DNA of 64,000 nt. Source: Archilochus colubris. Its lineage: Eukaryota; Chordata; Aves; Apodiformes; Trochilidae. Below the pieces are notes generated by a model. The model was not told the DNA's origin, did not search any database, and was given only the letters and a program-made list of their open reading frames with translations. Positions 13,401 through 28,400 of the stretch are shown piece after piece (position 1 is the stretch's first letter; each line of letters begins with the position of its first letter). The stretch spans positions 8,321,127 through 8,385,126 of the forward strand of contig CM041092.1 in the NCBI GenBank assembly GCA_023079485.1. The letters run 5' to 3'. A program made the translations under genes and the position numbers.

Positions 13401-16400
13401 TATCACAAGGCCTATTGTATTTTAGAATATGATTTCAATATGATTTTTTATACTCCTTGGAATTAAACAGAAAACTGGGAGACAAAGAAAACCATTCTGT
13501 TCTGTGCTTGTAATATGCAGAAAGGAGTCCTGGTTGCTACTGGAGCTCCTGGGCATTACAGGAATTAAAAAGAAACTGTGAAATACTATGATCATCACTG
13601 TCTTAATGTGAAATCATGTAGCATCTGTAATAACTACTTTTTATAGTAGGTCTAAGTTACTCATATTTATATATAACTATTTGCTCTTGTTCATATTTGA
13701 GAATTTTTATTTTTTAAAAATGTTATTTTTGATATGTCTCACTTCTCTAAGCACCACCTGAATCAGACAGTTCACTAAACTGAATTTAACTTTTTCATCT
13801 CTTGGGCACAGTTACTTCTTAAGCACTGAAGAATCCGCAAGAGGAAGGCAGCTACATAGGTAAGAAGTGCATGGGGCTGCATTAACAGGATCTTCATCCT
13901 GAGCTTTAAGTGCTCTGAGCTTTATTACTGCTTTTAGGTTGGGTAATCATTTATATTGTGTAAAAATTAGTACACTTGAGCTGTAAAAAGGAAAGAATCA
14001 AAGTTTTTCAAAACTAAAAATGCCAATATATTATTTTAAAAAATACAATTAGTTATTCTAGTATTTTATGAAACATTATATTAAAGTATGATATTGCATA
14101 TAATATATATTATATAGATTATATATATCACTCTGTATAAGCATCTAAAAAGCTAAACCTAAATGGAAGCATATAATATGCCTAATTTTTAAAGTTCTGA
14201 AAATCTTCTAAAGAAAAATAATATTTATGAGGACTAATAATGCAATTTATTGTGTGAGCAAAGAACCTTTTTGTTCCACAAACATCACTGCTTAAATCTG
14301 AAGTTTTTCAGTGGTTTCCTACTAACACTGTTACCTTGCAGCAATTCTGGTTATTGCAGCCCCAGTTGTGCTTTGGGCAGGTTTGGAATCCCATCCATGT
14401 TCCATCAGTCACAAAGTGAGAAAGACATATTTTGGCAAATATAGAGAGTGAAAACAATGTTGTCACTTTGATTAGCTAATTCTTGGTTCATTTAATTTTA
14501 CCCCAATAGAAAATGTTTCTGCTCCATTTTTTCCCCAGCGTATCAACTGCAGGATCATTGAATCGTCAGTGTCTCTCATGTAACTTCTGGAGAGATCAGT
14601 GCACATACTTCAGTGCAAAGTTCAGCCCCATGAACAGGCATTTTTTACTGCACTGTAAAGGTAAGTCAAATGCACGGCATGGAATAGTTCTGTGTTTTCT
14701 TCTGAGTTATAATGTATTCCCCTGAGAAGTGCATTAGGCTGGAGTCTAACATTTAGCTCACTTTCTGTACAGAGTGTATTGCAAGGCTGTAAGTAAAGAT
14801 GTTCTGTGTAAAATCTAGATAACAAGAGATATCAGAAAGCTTCTCCAGTCCTAACCCCTCAGTCCTAATGAAGGACTTCAGCTTCTATATTCACCCTAAA
14901 TCCTTCACCAAAAAAAAAAAAAAAACTGTATAGTACAATTAAAAGTGATGGCACTGGGGTTGATAACAGCTATAATATATATTATATTATATATTATATA
15001 TACATATTATATATTATATATTAATTATATAGTATATTATATATTATATATTATATATTAATTATATAGTATATATATATAATATATACTATATATATGT
15101 TATATATACTATGTGTATTGTATGTATTATATATATATATAGGATTATATATTGGCATTGTTCTTGTGCAACTATAGCCAGTTAAAAAATTAGGGCCTGC
15201 TTTCTGCAACAAAGTGTCTCCATGTATACACAGTCTGTCTACAAACACTCACCCACACATGTAGTGTGTGTCTACCAAAAAATGGGTATGGTTTAATTCA
15301 TGTAGACAGATAGTCTTTATCAGTACACTTGCAGTAAGTAAGTTTCAGCTTTTTATTGTTGGCTGCATTCCAGTAGCACTATGTGGCACCAATTGGGTTC
15401 AGAGCTGGTGTGTATAAACAGAAAATTAGAACTGTACCTTACCTAGAAATTTATAACCCACACCTAGAGAACAAACACTGATAAATCAGTAAGATTATAA
15501 AAACAAGTTCAGAAAAGCATGAGACAATAATACAGTGCATAGTTACCTATACTATGTTGACCTTGAAACTTGCCATATTTTACAAATGTTTTCCCAGTAT
15601 TTTTTCTTAATTGGCATTGGATTGAAAGGAGTAAAACACAGTTCCTTTGAAATTCATGTGAATAGCCCACTTTATTTGCATGCATTTTTTTTCTTTCTTT
15701 TGCAACTGTACAGTGGTTTTTTGCGCAAAAATAAAATATCTGCCAGCTTGAGAATTTAATCTATTCAAACAAACAATCTATGAATATATATTGGCTAAAA
15801 TAAGGTTGGGTTTTGTTATGGTTTTTTTTTTTTTTAAAGTGCACCTATATTACATTGCTGATTAGAAAAAAGATACCAGGTGTAGGGCTTATATATGGTT
15901 GAAGCTGAAGGAGAAGTTATGTTGCTAATCCCAAAGCCCTTATCTGAGTAAAGACTGCACTGGTAATGAACTCCCTATGCTTTTAACACAGTTTACCCCT
16001 GTGCTTGACATGAGAAAAGTCTCAGATTCCTGCAAGTAGGAGGGCTGCTAAATTAGGAAGAGCTTTTTGCCCTGAATCAGCAGTGTGCTAGGACCCGAAA
16101 ACATAGCTGCTGCTTCTTATTATAGCAAAGTATATGCAGCCTGTAATTTTTAATTTGTTTCTTTGATTTAAAAATATGGATATCAGTAGGAGGTTGCAGA
16201 TGAAATTTCTGACAGGCTCATGACTTTCGGTGACTTTGGAGGTGGCAGTTCTCTGAGCTGGCCAGACTGTAGGATTAAACCTACATTCCACTGAGTTGCA
16301 ACTATTGGACTGCCCTGAGCTCCAGGTGTTGGGCAGGGATTTTGAGACACTGTCATTAAGTTTTCCTACGACTGCCATTAATGCACAGTTATCAACCTGG

Positions 16401-19400
16401 GGTTATTCAGAGCTCTTCTCTTGTGTCTCATCAGAGATTAACCATTACAGCAGCAGTGTGGCCCTGTGTACAGCCACAGCTCTGCAAGATGCCTCTGGTG
16501 GGCAGGTACTTGACAGAAGCAAAGTTGATGGTAACATCACCACAGAGCAGGTATTAAAACTCCTCTGCAGAGAGTTGCTTTGAAGAGGATGAGGGGAAGT
16601 GCTTCAAGGAGACAGATGACACCCCACCTAAGTACATACACATGTTTTTCTCCAACAAAAAGCCTGACTGAGTTCTTACAAAAGCAATTTGCCCAGAAAA
16701 GTCCTCTGGGGGACTCTGGACTGGTTTGATCTATTCAAGTTTCAAGTCTTCCACAGTCTGTTTACCCAGAAACACCTGTTTTAGGATAGCTTTTCCTTCT
16801 TAGTTGCACTCAGCCAGGAGATCTGTCTCAGTATGCTGCCTGTATCCATCTCCAGAGACTCTCCAGAGTGATGAGTTATTTCTAGCCTGCTGGATGGAGG
16901 ACCAGCTCTACAGCCTCTCCTTTCTGGCAGGAATGCCTTTTACACTTATTTTCTACAGTGCTTGTGGGTTTTTCCTTTAGTATTTCCTAAATGCTACCAG
17001 ATGTTCATCTATCCACTCAAATAAGGTACTTCACAAAGGGAGTAATTGGTTTTCCCTTTTTATGCAGGAGGAAGTAAGCTGTGGAATTAGTGTTGGTTGT
17101 AGGTAACAATGGGAAATCCAAGAGCAGTGCTTAGTTTTGATGAGCTGTAACACAGCACCTGTAGTACCAGTCAGTCTTTATCTTTTTGATTATCGTTTTG
17201 ATCTACTGTAATCTCCCTTTTTCAAAATCTGTCATCATCCTTCCATCTCTTAGCACAGCAAAGAGAGCTGGCCTGGAGAATGCCAATGCTTCCACCTCCA
17301 GCAACTTTTTAAATTGGAATTCAAGGCAAAATGACAAATTCAGAAGTAAAAAGAGCTGGAAAAACAAAGCAAAACAAAAAGAAAGAGACAGCTGAAGAAA
17401 TTATCTTTTGAAGAGCTAGGGCATAAAGCTTTGATTTGTCAGCAATCTACCTGTAAAATCTCTGTCAATAGTCTCCCTTGAGGCAGAAAATGAAATTGAT
17501 AAAAATCTTCAGTGGAGGCTGTCAGAGGCTGTGAATGGCATCATGCTATTTATTTCAGGTATTTACTTTTCCCTAGTCTCATACCTTAATTAATTGAGAG
17601 ATACAACCTTCTCAGGATGACTCAAAACATATAAATTAAACTCTGTCTGTGGAATGCTCTCAAAGGGAAATTTTTTTCCTCCAAAAAAGAGGAGTCTGAA
17701 CTCCTAATTTCAGAGGGTCCATGCGTTCATCTGCTATGAAGTCCTCAGGGACTTCAGCTTTTCTATATCATCCTTCCTAGGCCACTAGCAACTGCCTGCA
17801 TGGAGTTCTTGTCTCACAGAGATAAAACTAAGTTTCTGGAGTACAAATTCCATATTTGAGTTGGGGACACAACATTTTCTTTTGCAAATTTAAGCTAGTG
17901 GAAGTCTTCTGGGCAAGGACTGTGATCTCAGCTATATTTCTGAGTGCTGAATGCTCAGTCACCTCCATTTCACACACCATCCTGTCCATTTGCACAGTTC
18001 TTACTAATGTGGAGAATTATTCTTGGTGCTTTTAGTTTCTCAGTGGAATGTCAAAAATACGTATCTGTTATTACCATGAAATCAGATTAGATGTCATTCC
18101 ACCTGGATTTAACTGTGATGCTCTTGGTCTTCTGGAGCTGAGGTACCAATGCAGCTTCTTAAGTAGCTAATTAAGTGAAGTATGTGATAATTTTCAACAC
18201 CTCTGTAGGCAGTTTTTCCATAGAAAACATAAATTAATATCATCATTAATTCACTTCCCTGACAACCTAAAGTTACTGTTCCTGAATGTCAAACTGCTTT
18301 ATTTTAGATGGTAAGTGCTTATGTAATTTTTTTTTTTTTTTTTAGTTTTCACTTCTAGCTAAAACATGAGGATTAAAAATGTGCAGGCTCTAGGCAGCTT
18401 GCCCAACAGGGACATTTGGGACATCATTTCACACTTTATTGGTACCATACTCTAACCTGTGTCTTTCCCAAAAGACACCAGTGGAGTGACTGCTATGGTT
18501 GAAGGAAAGTGTGTGCATGCAGCTTGCATGGTTACTGGTGTTCTCATTCTTTGTTATTGACTGAAATACTGAGTACTAACTACCCTACACAATGATTTTT
18601 TCTTTTTTTTTTTTTTTCTCTCATCAAAATAGGGCCAGGAGTTCCAGTTGTTAGCGTTCACAGTACAAGTAATACTGCAAGTAAGTATTCCTTGTGGAAT
18701 GGATATATTTATATATTTTATTATTATCCTGGGTTGGTCTGGGGAGCATGGGGGAGACAGAAGGCAGTTACAAGTAAATGAAAATGAATCAATGGCTCAT
18801 TCATACAAAGTTCTATTAATTACCTTTTAGCACATCACATCTGCAAATGATAAAGAAAAAAAGTTGCTCAAATTGCTAAACTTTCCCAGGCTTTTCAGAA
18901 ATGTTTTGTGCTATGTGCATATCATTCGTCTTCTATTTACACTTGAGTTAAATAGATGGCAGGTTGGGCTTCATCCATGTCATTTTCTGTGTTAACTATG
19001 CTGCCATTGTGATATACCTTCTGTGTTTTTAGAGATGTTTTTTAAAGTTATAATCTAGTTATGTTGAGGTACAGTCTTTTGACAGTTGATTGTAAAATCT
19101 CACCTACATACAATGAACTTAGTTATTCTCTAACATTTTCAAACCAGAGCAGCTCCACTGACATTTTTCAGTGATGGCAAATCCAAGAACAGAGGCTTTT
19201 TAGGAAGGTATAAAATACTTCTAATTCTCAAGTTTTAGTCATTGCTTTCTGTATGCCAACACCAAACCTGTTGCTTTTCCTTGGCTGCATGAGGTGCTTT
19301 GCAATGACAGATTGTCCCTTCAGCAGCACAAGTTTCTTCACTTAAGTTTTTTTCTGATGCAGTAGAGGTGACAACTCTGCTACTTCCAGCTCCACTGTGG

Positions 19401-22400
19401 CTCCAAGCAGCATGACAGTGTGGATCAGAGGACAGGGGATATCTTTCCATTCAGAACCACTAAACCAGTCCTTATTTAGTGAATCTATGTCACTCAGAAT
19501 TCTGCTCTGAATTCAAGTCCTGGTCTGTAGTTGTCTGCATCCCTTTTGTCATAGGCAGCTGCAATGGTGGATCTAACATGCATGGTGAAGTTCCATACTG
19601 ATAATAGTATCATGCTGTCAAGTGTTAATTAATATCTACACTTTTTCTTCCTTTATTTTTTTTTTTAATGTCACTGTTGATAGTATTTGCAAAGCTGAGT
19701 GCCATGGTACACTGGGGACAGAGCTTTATTCAATTAAAGGATAAAGCTATAAGGAGTAGCTATTACTACTCAAAGTAAATCTGTTTACTTCCAGTAACTA
19801 CTCAGTTCTGTGAAGGCAGACTTTAATTCTTTCTTACTTGTCTCTAAGGTACTGTTGGTAGTGAATTATTATAAAAAACTATACATACAGCATCTTAGAG
19901 CAAGACAAAGCAAGTCAGGATGGGGGACATTGTTGTAACAACAAGAAACCAAATAATAAAGAGGTAATTTACCATTAAAGTTTTCATGCAAGATTAGATT
20001 ATCTTCTTCAATTCATAAAACAATGATTAAGATTATTTCAATTTTCTCTCCTCAAGACTATAATCACACCATTTTAGTTGAGTGCCCAGAGCAAACATTC
20101 ACCTTAGATTACCCATTTTGGCCCTACATGGACGGTTTATTGTTTAGTTAAAAACCCTGTATTTTGGAAGCAAGGTCAGTAATCTGAATAAAAGAAATGA
20201 CAAAAAAAAAAAAAAGAAAAAATAATACATAATAATTCTTTCATGTGCAAAAGCATTGCCTCAAATTTGTCTGCAGCTTTAAACCAAAGTGAACTCATTC
20301 TCTTGATTGAAGTGGAGAAGACAGAGGACATGCAGGGATCAAGCAGAGCTCTGCTGGCTGATATTGACTTGGAATATGGAGCTTGAAAGAGATGCCTGCC
20401 TGAGGCTGAGGGTACTGCCCAGCAGAATAACCTTTCCCTGTAACAGCTGCTGTTGGTATTTGCCAGGGGCAGTAGTATTCACAGCAATTTTATTGTCAGT
20501 GCTTAACAAAAACAGAGGCTATTGATGCCAGAAAATGGAATAGATGTATGTTTTGAATTAGGCTGATTGCTCAGTTCCTGAATTGCAAAGCAGTTGCATT
20601 TTTACAAAGTATTTACAGAGGGAATGCTTTTAGCATTTATCATTGCACATTTGGTCTCTTTTTCTCTATTTTTTTTTTCAGCCTTGATTTGTCTCTGGTG
20701 TGATGATTCTCTGTACCTTTTACTTGCTTTATCTTCCTGTTTTCTACAGAGTTTTACATTTTGGAAAATAATGCTGTGTTGAAAGAAGCTGCTTTTAAGA
20801 AGAAGAATTCCAGGACTGAAATTAAAATGCTTCACATTGAGGATTACGGTAAATTTGGCAAAATAATATTTTAAGAAGCCACATTTTTTCTTACAGTATT
20901 ACTGTTTTTTATTTGTGTAACTACCAGCCTTTAATGTTTTGCTCTTTTCTCAAAAGAACTCCCTTTACAGTTGTCTCTGCCAAGAGATTTCACGGATCGA
21001 AACCAGTATGCCCTTCTATTAATAATGTAAGTATCTCTGTAAAATCACTCAAAATAATAAACAAGCACTTCATAGAAAACATTTAACTCTAATAAGAAAA
21101 TGGTTTTTTACCTTGTGTCAGAAAATTACCTCATGGATTTGAGTGGATAATCAAAAGGCTTGCACTTGGGAACATCTTATTATCTGGTAGAGATGCCTGG
21201 AGATTTTTGAACTTCTCAAACCTAACTCTACTTTGTTGTACTTTTATATGCATGAGGCACTGGCCCTTCTGATGGTGCAGCTGGGGGTAGTTCTGCAGTT
21301 TTTCCTGGACTTATACTGATCCCTACCCCCATTCATAGGCTCTCATTCAGAGCATGTACTTTGGGTTTATTCTGTTTTATCCCTGATTGAGATGGGTTGA
21401 GCTTGTAAGAGGGGCTCAGTTAAAATGCATAAAGGAAAACTGCTTTTTGGAAAGAAGAAAAAATTACTTTTGAGCTTTGATGGCTGAAGACTTTACAGGT
21501 ACCATACAGTCTGATGTTGGTAGAAAACTTCCTATGGGAGGAAAGGGGTACTCCCTGGCAACCTGTGTTGTGCTTTTAAAAAGAAATAGTGTGTTTATTT
21601 CTTTCAGATACAGTCAGCTTTCAGGTTGCACGCCTACAGAATGTATAGCAGAGGAAGTCATGACCATACCTGCATCCTACCTGGGAAAACCAGTGATAGC
21701 CTGGGTTTGACTCAGTTATTTGCTGCCCTCCAGCTGAGCTCAGCAGCATGAGTTGGCCATGGGTGTAGGGATTTTTTTCTGTACCTTGAGATCTTCTTCC
21801 AGTCTTATTTGGAAGGAATTTCACTAACTCATATGTAGGAGTGCACTGCTAAATTGATGGAAATGCCCCCATATCATCTGGAGTAGACCTCCCCTCCATG
21901 GCAGCAGAGATCCTTATTATTGCATAGGAGGTCAAATTTACAAGCTTGAGCTGCTGAATGATCCCATATTTCCCTCCACTTATATCAGATCTTAGATAGT
22001 TGGATGGAGAGGCTTAAAACTGCTTATTTCTAAGTCCAGTGTCTGTTAAAAGCTCAAGTGTTTCAGTTTATTTATCTGCAGCTATGGAGGTTCTTGTCTT
22101 TAAGTAGCTCACAAACAGATTTTTCTGTTGGAGAAACAAGACACAGGGACTATTTTATCTCTGCAGTAGTTAGCCTGGTCTCAAAGCAGGATATGTTTTA
22201 AGCAGGTCTTTCAAGTGTGCCTAAGGCCAGTTGACTCTGAATTGACACGATCAGAGTTACAGGGAGCTGCAAGTGTTTCTTCTTATTCCTTTTTTTGAGA
22301 GTAAAGAAACACTGAGGTGTTAGCAGTGTAACACTTCCCTTTTTAAGTACCCTAGGAAGTACATCATCTGCCATGTAGAGTTATGGTAGAATATGAGGTT

Positions 22401-25400
22401 AGATACTTGTGGATAGCCTGGAGAAGACAGGAGAGAAGGATCACAAACCTGGAGAAGGACAAGGCCAAAAATTACAGGAAAAGGGAAAAAAGAATCTGAG
22501 GAAATACTATTATGAAATGGGTTTAGAACAATATTGAAGCGGGATCTGAATTTAAACTTACCAAAGTTGTCAGTACTCAGTGAGGGAATAATATGGCCAA
22601 GTCGTGGCATATGGGTATTTTTTATAATGGTTGTATATTTTATGATGTGCATATGGGATAAAAGGAAATTCATCCACTTATGAATACACATTGTGGCATC
22701 TTCATTTATCAAAAGCCTATAAAGTCTGTGAAGACTGCATCTTTTTTGTCAAATCCATACCTTTTTAATAAGTAATTAGCTTTGATATTAGCTATTTTTA
22801 GAAAATCCTATACATTCATGAAAGTATGAAACTGGAAATTTGAAATCTACCGTGGCTCATGTAATTGCGTTGTTCTCCCTCTTCCCTAGAAGAGAAAGAA
22901 GTTATGGTTCTTCAGCAGCTTTTTACAGACTTTAAACTAAGGTTGCTAGCAATCCTTCTTTGAGTTAAATATTTCCCCAGATGAGATATAAAACTGAAAA
23001 CTGTCACTGAAGTTATGGGAGGATCCCTTGTGGGGTGATTATTTGAGCCTAATAAATTCCGCCTACCTCTTGAGAAAGAACAATTGGAAAACCTGTAAAT
23101 GTGCAGAGAGTAACACAACTCCAAATTGACACCTGAACATTTATTTCATTATCAGAAGCAATATTTTTAAAAAAAAACCCACAAAAAAAGTATTCAGAAC
23201 CAAGAAGAACATGTTTCATTGGTAACACTGGTTATTTGTGTATAGGATATAATATCCCAGATATTTGACTTCCCTGAGTCCCAGAGTGGTACTGTTGGGA
23301 CTGATCAAGAAACACCCTATTCCTACAGCAAGTGCAAGGCAGGAATTGTATTAGTGACTGATAACAAGCTCTGGCTTTCTTATTATTCAGCTGCACCTAT
23401 TTTCTTGTTTATATGCTAAGCTATGCTACAACTATCATTATATTCCAGCTGCTGGAAATTTGAAAAAGAGAACTTGCCAGTGTCCTTGGAAAGAATGTTT
23501 GTTTGGCTGTATATCCATTTTTTGGAAAGGAGATTCAATACAAAACCTTGATCAAGGCAATATGCACTTTGATGTATGTAAAGAGAAGAGACATATCTGG
23601 GAAAGTGAAGCATTAGCAGATATGAAGTGGCTTTTTGCTTTCTGTCTCAGTAGCAGTGCAATTTCACAAGGATTTAGAAAAAAAGAGGGAGGGAAGGAAA
23701 GAAAATGTGAATTTAAACCTCAGATTCATCTAGTACATCTCTGCAAATTAAATGCCCAGTTAAGTGCATATAAGCTTCTGAGTGCATAAAGGCTTTGTTC
23801 CCTAAGCTGGAGAATAAATCTGGTGTATGAGATCGAACGCTGTTTGGCTGCAGTGATTGCTCCAGAGTCACTCCAAAATCTTCATTAATATTTTCCCTCT
23901 GTCAGAAATTTTGCCAGGATCTAGTTTACCTGTGTGGTCTTGGCTCTGTCTGCAGGATTTTTGCACTGGTGAATGTTTTCCCTGACTCAGAGTAAAGTAG
24001 GATTTGGTGGCTGAGGTTCGTCATTTTACCGTACATTTTCAGTAGTAATTTCTGAGTAGTGTAATCTGCTCTCTGGATCAGTAGGGTTACAATGGAGATA
24101 ACAGAAATTGGAAATGGATAAGGGGAAGAAAGTTTGGTATTATTTGGTAGTTGTTTTTTTTTTAATCACTAAAAGCTAGTAGCCATAGCAAAGGTGAGTG
24201 ACTATAATAAGGCATATTCATGCAGGGATGCCTACAGATAAATTTGAACTCCCTGAACGTGGCACACAAGCGTCTGAGTGTTAAAGCTGAATCCTAGAAG
24301 GTAGGCTGTACCAGAGGCCCCTGGTCCTTGTGTGAAACCCGGGTGTCAGCTCAGTACAACTCCCATGTAGACACAAGCTAAACTTAAGGACCAGGCCCTG
24401 AATATCCTGTAACCATCAGCGTAAGTATTTTGTCTATGAGCAGCTGGAAAACATCCTGCAAGGTTCAAATAGAAAATCATTATGTTGTTATGCTCATGTG
24501 TATGGCTGGACTGTGTAGCACATGTAGAAAAGAGTTTTGTTTGTTAGCACTATTTTCCTTTCCAAAATTGTGATGCATAGGCCATAAAATGCTAAATAGA
24601 TTATTCCTTCCATTTTTCCTCCTTAACCACTAACACAGTTCACACTAAGGTTCCTTCTGATATAATACATACAGTGTAGCTATATATTACAGAGATGTAC
24701 AATAATTGTCTGAAAGAGTGATTACCATCTCTTTTCTATATAATTAAGATCAAAGTTTAAATTTCAGATCCCTGATTTTCTCATTATGGTTCACCTTACT
24801 CATTAAAAATGTTGGAAGATCCACTCATTGGTAACACACAGGAAATGATTAAGTAAAGACTGGCATTTAATCTGGATAATAGAATGAGAGGTGGTCATCA
24901 TTCTTTATTTTCCTTGAACATAATTAACCTCATCCCTTCAAAATCTGTAGATAATGTATCTTAAATGTCAGCATTTATTATTTAACACCATTTAAAATTA
25001 TGCATTATATAAATGGCTACTGTAAAACTGAATCAGTGGATTGTCCTGGTCTGAAGTGATGCAAAACCACAGAGATTCTCCAGCGTAACAGTGAATTGTC
25101 TCCAAGAGGTTTTGGTCTTTTTGGGTTTTTTTAACCTGTTTTTGTAGATTTTGGTAATAAAAGGGAATCACTTCTCCCATTATTGAAATTATGAAAGTTT
25201 TAGGCCTTTTTCACAGGCAAGCAAACCTGTTTATGCCTTGAGTTTACACACTGTAGGGACAGATAGCAAGGTAAGACAGTAGGGTTGGAAGTGAAGATTT
25301 ATTTACAGCTTCAGGAATAACTCTTCAAAAGACTAGAAAAAATGCAGAGGTATAATCCAAATACTGGGAAGTACTCAAGATCTGACGTAGATAACACTTT

Positions 25401-28400
25401 GCATATTAGTACCTGTCTTGCCTACCTTTCATTTGTTGGGAAGGATATTACTCCTTTTACCCAGCAGCTGCTTCCAGTGAAGGAGCAGTGCTCACCTGCA
25501 CCATGGAGTGGGAAAACACGGGGTGGGTTCCACCACCTTGCAGTGTGCTTGCGAGGAGGACATCCCTGAAGGTCTTTTTGTTTGAGCAGCCCTTCCTCTG
25601 TAAAACAGCTGCAAAGTTCATTTTTAGGGGCATCCCTAAGACATGTGCAAGCCACGCATCTAATGCCTCTGTTCATCCTACCTCTGCCCACTGGGGCAGT
25701 ATTTTACTGCTCTTATTGTGTTTCTTTTACAACAAAGTATTTTATGGTGTCTTGTCTTCTATGTTTTCTTCCTCATTCTTTGTAATATTTTTCAAAGCTC
25801 AGAGGGAAAAATTCATTTCCATTAGGCTAAAAGAAGGATAACTAGAGGGGTACTTCAGCTTTTTCATTTGCACTAGTGATTCTGATGCTGTGGACAGTCA
25901 TGGTCCAGATCACTCTCTCCATTCTTTTCCCCAAAAAAGTCTTGAAGAAGAGTGTGAGCCCCTTTCACACTTCCCCAGCAGCAGGACATGTCTTACTGTG
26001 TGAATAAAATGCTTATTTAATCTTCCTTAGAAGAAGGTAAGGATATTTAAAACTTCTCTTTTTTCCTGATGACACAGGGCAGTGTTACTATATCACTTGT
26101 TCTCAAAATTGCATTTTTCAAAGCCCTAAGGGTTTCAGAAAGATATTTTAACAAAAGAAAAAAACCCAACAAACAAACGAACAAAAAAACCCACCAAATA
26201 CACAAGCTCTACTGATCTTCCTACTTCAGTCCTGTCTACCCTAGTAATGGGAACCAATTCCGGTGATGTGTTTTAATGTGGTTTGCCATATCTGCAGGGA
26301 GTGATTGTACTGCTGCTGTTCTTGGCTGTAGTGTGCTATATCTACACAGGGTATATGAACAGAGAGAAAACACCTGGGATTTTCTGTCCTCAGTATTTGA
26401 GGCTATTCATGCTCACAAATGCCTGAAGGGTGGGCGTCAGGAGGATGGGACCAGACTCAGTCATGTCCAGTGACTGGACAAAGGAGAATGGTCACAAAGT
26501 GGAATACAGGAGATTCAATCGAAACATCAGGGGAAAAAAATTCACTGTAAGAGAAACAGAGCACTGGAACAGGCTGCCCAGAGAGGTTGTGGAGCCTCCA
26601 TCTCCGTAGACTTTCAAAAGCCACCTAAACACCATCTTGGGAAACCTATTGTATGTGAACCTGCTCTGTCAGGGAGGTTGGACTACATGATCTCCAGTGG
26701 TCCCTTCCTGACATTCTCTGATTCTGTGATTCATGCTCTCTGGTTTTTGAGCTGTAATGATGGGTGTGCTTGAACTCTTACGTCTATGAAAGAGATGCTC
26801 ATGAAATCTGAAGACGAAGTGCATTTTTCTATTGCACCTATTTTGCAAACTAATCATCTTCCCCACTCAGTTTCACCAGAAGCAAAAGATGACTTTTATC
26901 AGTGACACATTTTTTCGCAGATTTTATCCTCTGATAGGGGGATAACATGTGAGTTGCAGTCTTTCTCACATAATCGCTGAGCAGGTTGCCTTTTCTGTAT
27001 GCTGCACTGTTTTGCAAAAACAGAAGCTGTAATGGAAATTAAGCAGTGATTTGCCATGTATCTTCTAAAATTGTTTCCCCTCCTACTCGCTCAGCCCTGT
27101 AACTTCTGAAATTCCTATTTAAAGTCTTGCCACTTAGTTTTCAAATGGTGCAAGACCTGGAACAAATTTTGCTGCTGTCTCGATAACAGAGTGGCAGAGG
27201 AGTATTGCTGAAAGTAAAGCAGCAGCAGCCTCTTGGTAACTGTATTATCCCCTGTCGGCTGTAACTCGGGTCATGAACAGAGACTTTAATTTAAGCTTTT
27301 TGTTATAGAATCTGAAAGAACAGATTCTTCTCTTTTCAGCAATATATGAACTTACGATGAGCTGCCCCTTTTTCCAGCCAGTCTGAGATGTGACTGCCTT
27401 GCAAGAAGCATCCAAATTACCCACTAAGGTCAATGATAATAGTATATTATTGATGGCTTCTGTCTATTTAAATAGTGACACAGTGGTGAACTTCAGTAGC
27501 ATGCCAAAGTCATCAGCAATTGTGCTGCCACAGTGGACTCATAATCCAAGTGTAGTTGCTGTCACAGACACAAACACACCAGGCAGTTCTGAATCTTGAA
27601 AGAGAGGAGTAAGGATTAAAAAGGGGAGTAGCAAGTGCTGTGACTTGCAAGGGGAAAAAAATTAATCAGGAAGAATTAGGTCTATCCTTCATTTGAGTCA
27701 TTCTGCTTTTGCTGTTCTACTCTGGAGATGATGCTCCTTAAGGAACCCTTGAGGGGAGCTGAAAAGCATGGAGCCTCATGTAGCCCTTTCTGTGCTAGGT
27801 TTCATTTTGCTGTAGTGCTTTGGCTATTCCATGGTTCCCTTGTGGCCATCCATAGTTAGGTGGGAAGAAGGCTTTTGTGTTTGTATTACACACAAGCATA
27901 AACCTCATGGACTTTCTTCCAGGCTTCCTAGTGGGGTCAAGAAATAATGTTCTGGAAAGGGTGCCAATGAACAGTAGTTAATTTAATTAGGCTGTAAGTA
28001 GTGATGAGCATAAAACAAAAACTGACCTTTGAGATAACTTTAATCCCAGGGCAAACTTCACAAATCAGGCTGTGCATCTTGTATGGCACTGCAGTAATAA
28101 ACTTGCTTTGTTATAGAGCCCTCAGGGTGATGTTCCAACTTACATAAGGGATTAATACCTTGCAGAAGTCCTATTTAAAAGGTTAAAAGTGGGGCTTAAA
28201 TTGTACATAGAATATATGCTGTCTCTCCATGGAGGACAGAAGCACACCTCAGATAATCAGTATCATTTTATAGCAGCAACTGAAGAGTAAAGAAACCTTT
28301 TGATGCTAATGGGAATTTTGACATGTGCCTCAGTGGAAATGGCTTTAAATGCCTGTCACAGGCTACTTATATGGACATTCTTAAAATAAATTAGACACTG

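Noticed and set aside
22320..22712. 130-codon minus-strand open frame in the 8.6-kb intron
   Set aside because: Composition looks random and no motif or transposon similarity could be recognised.
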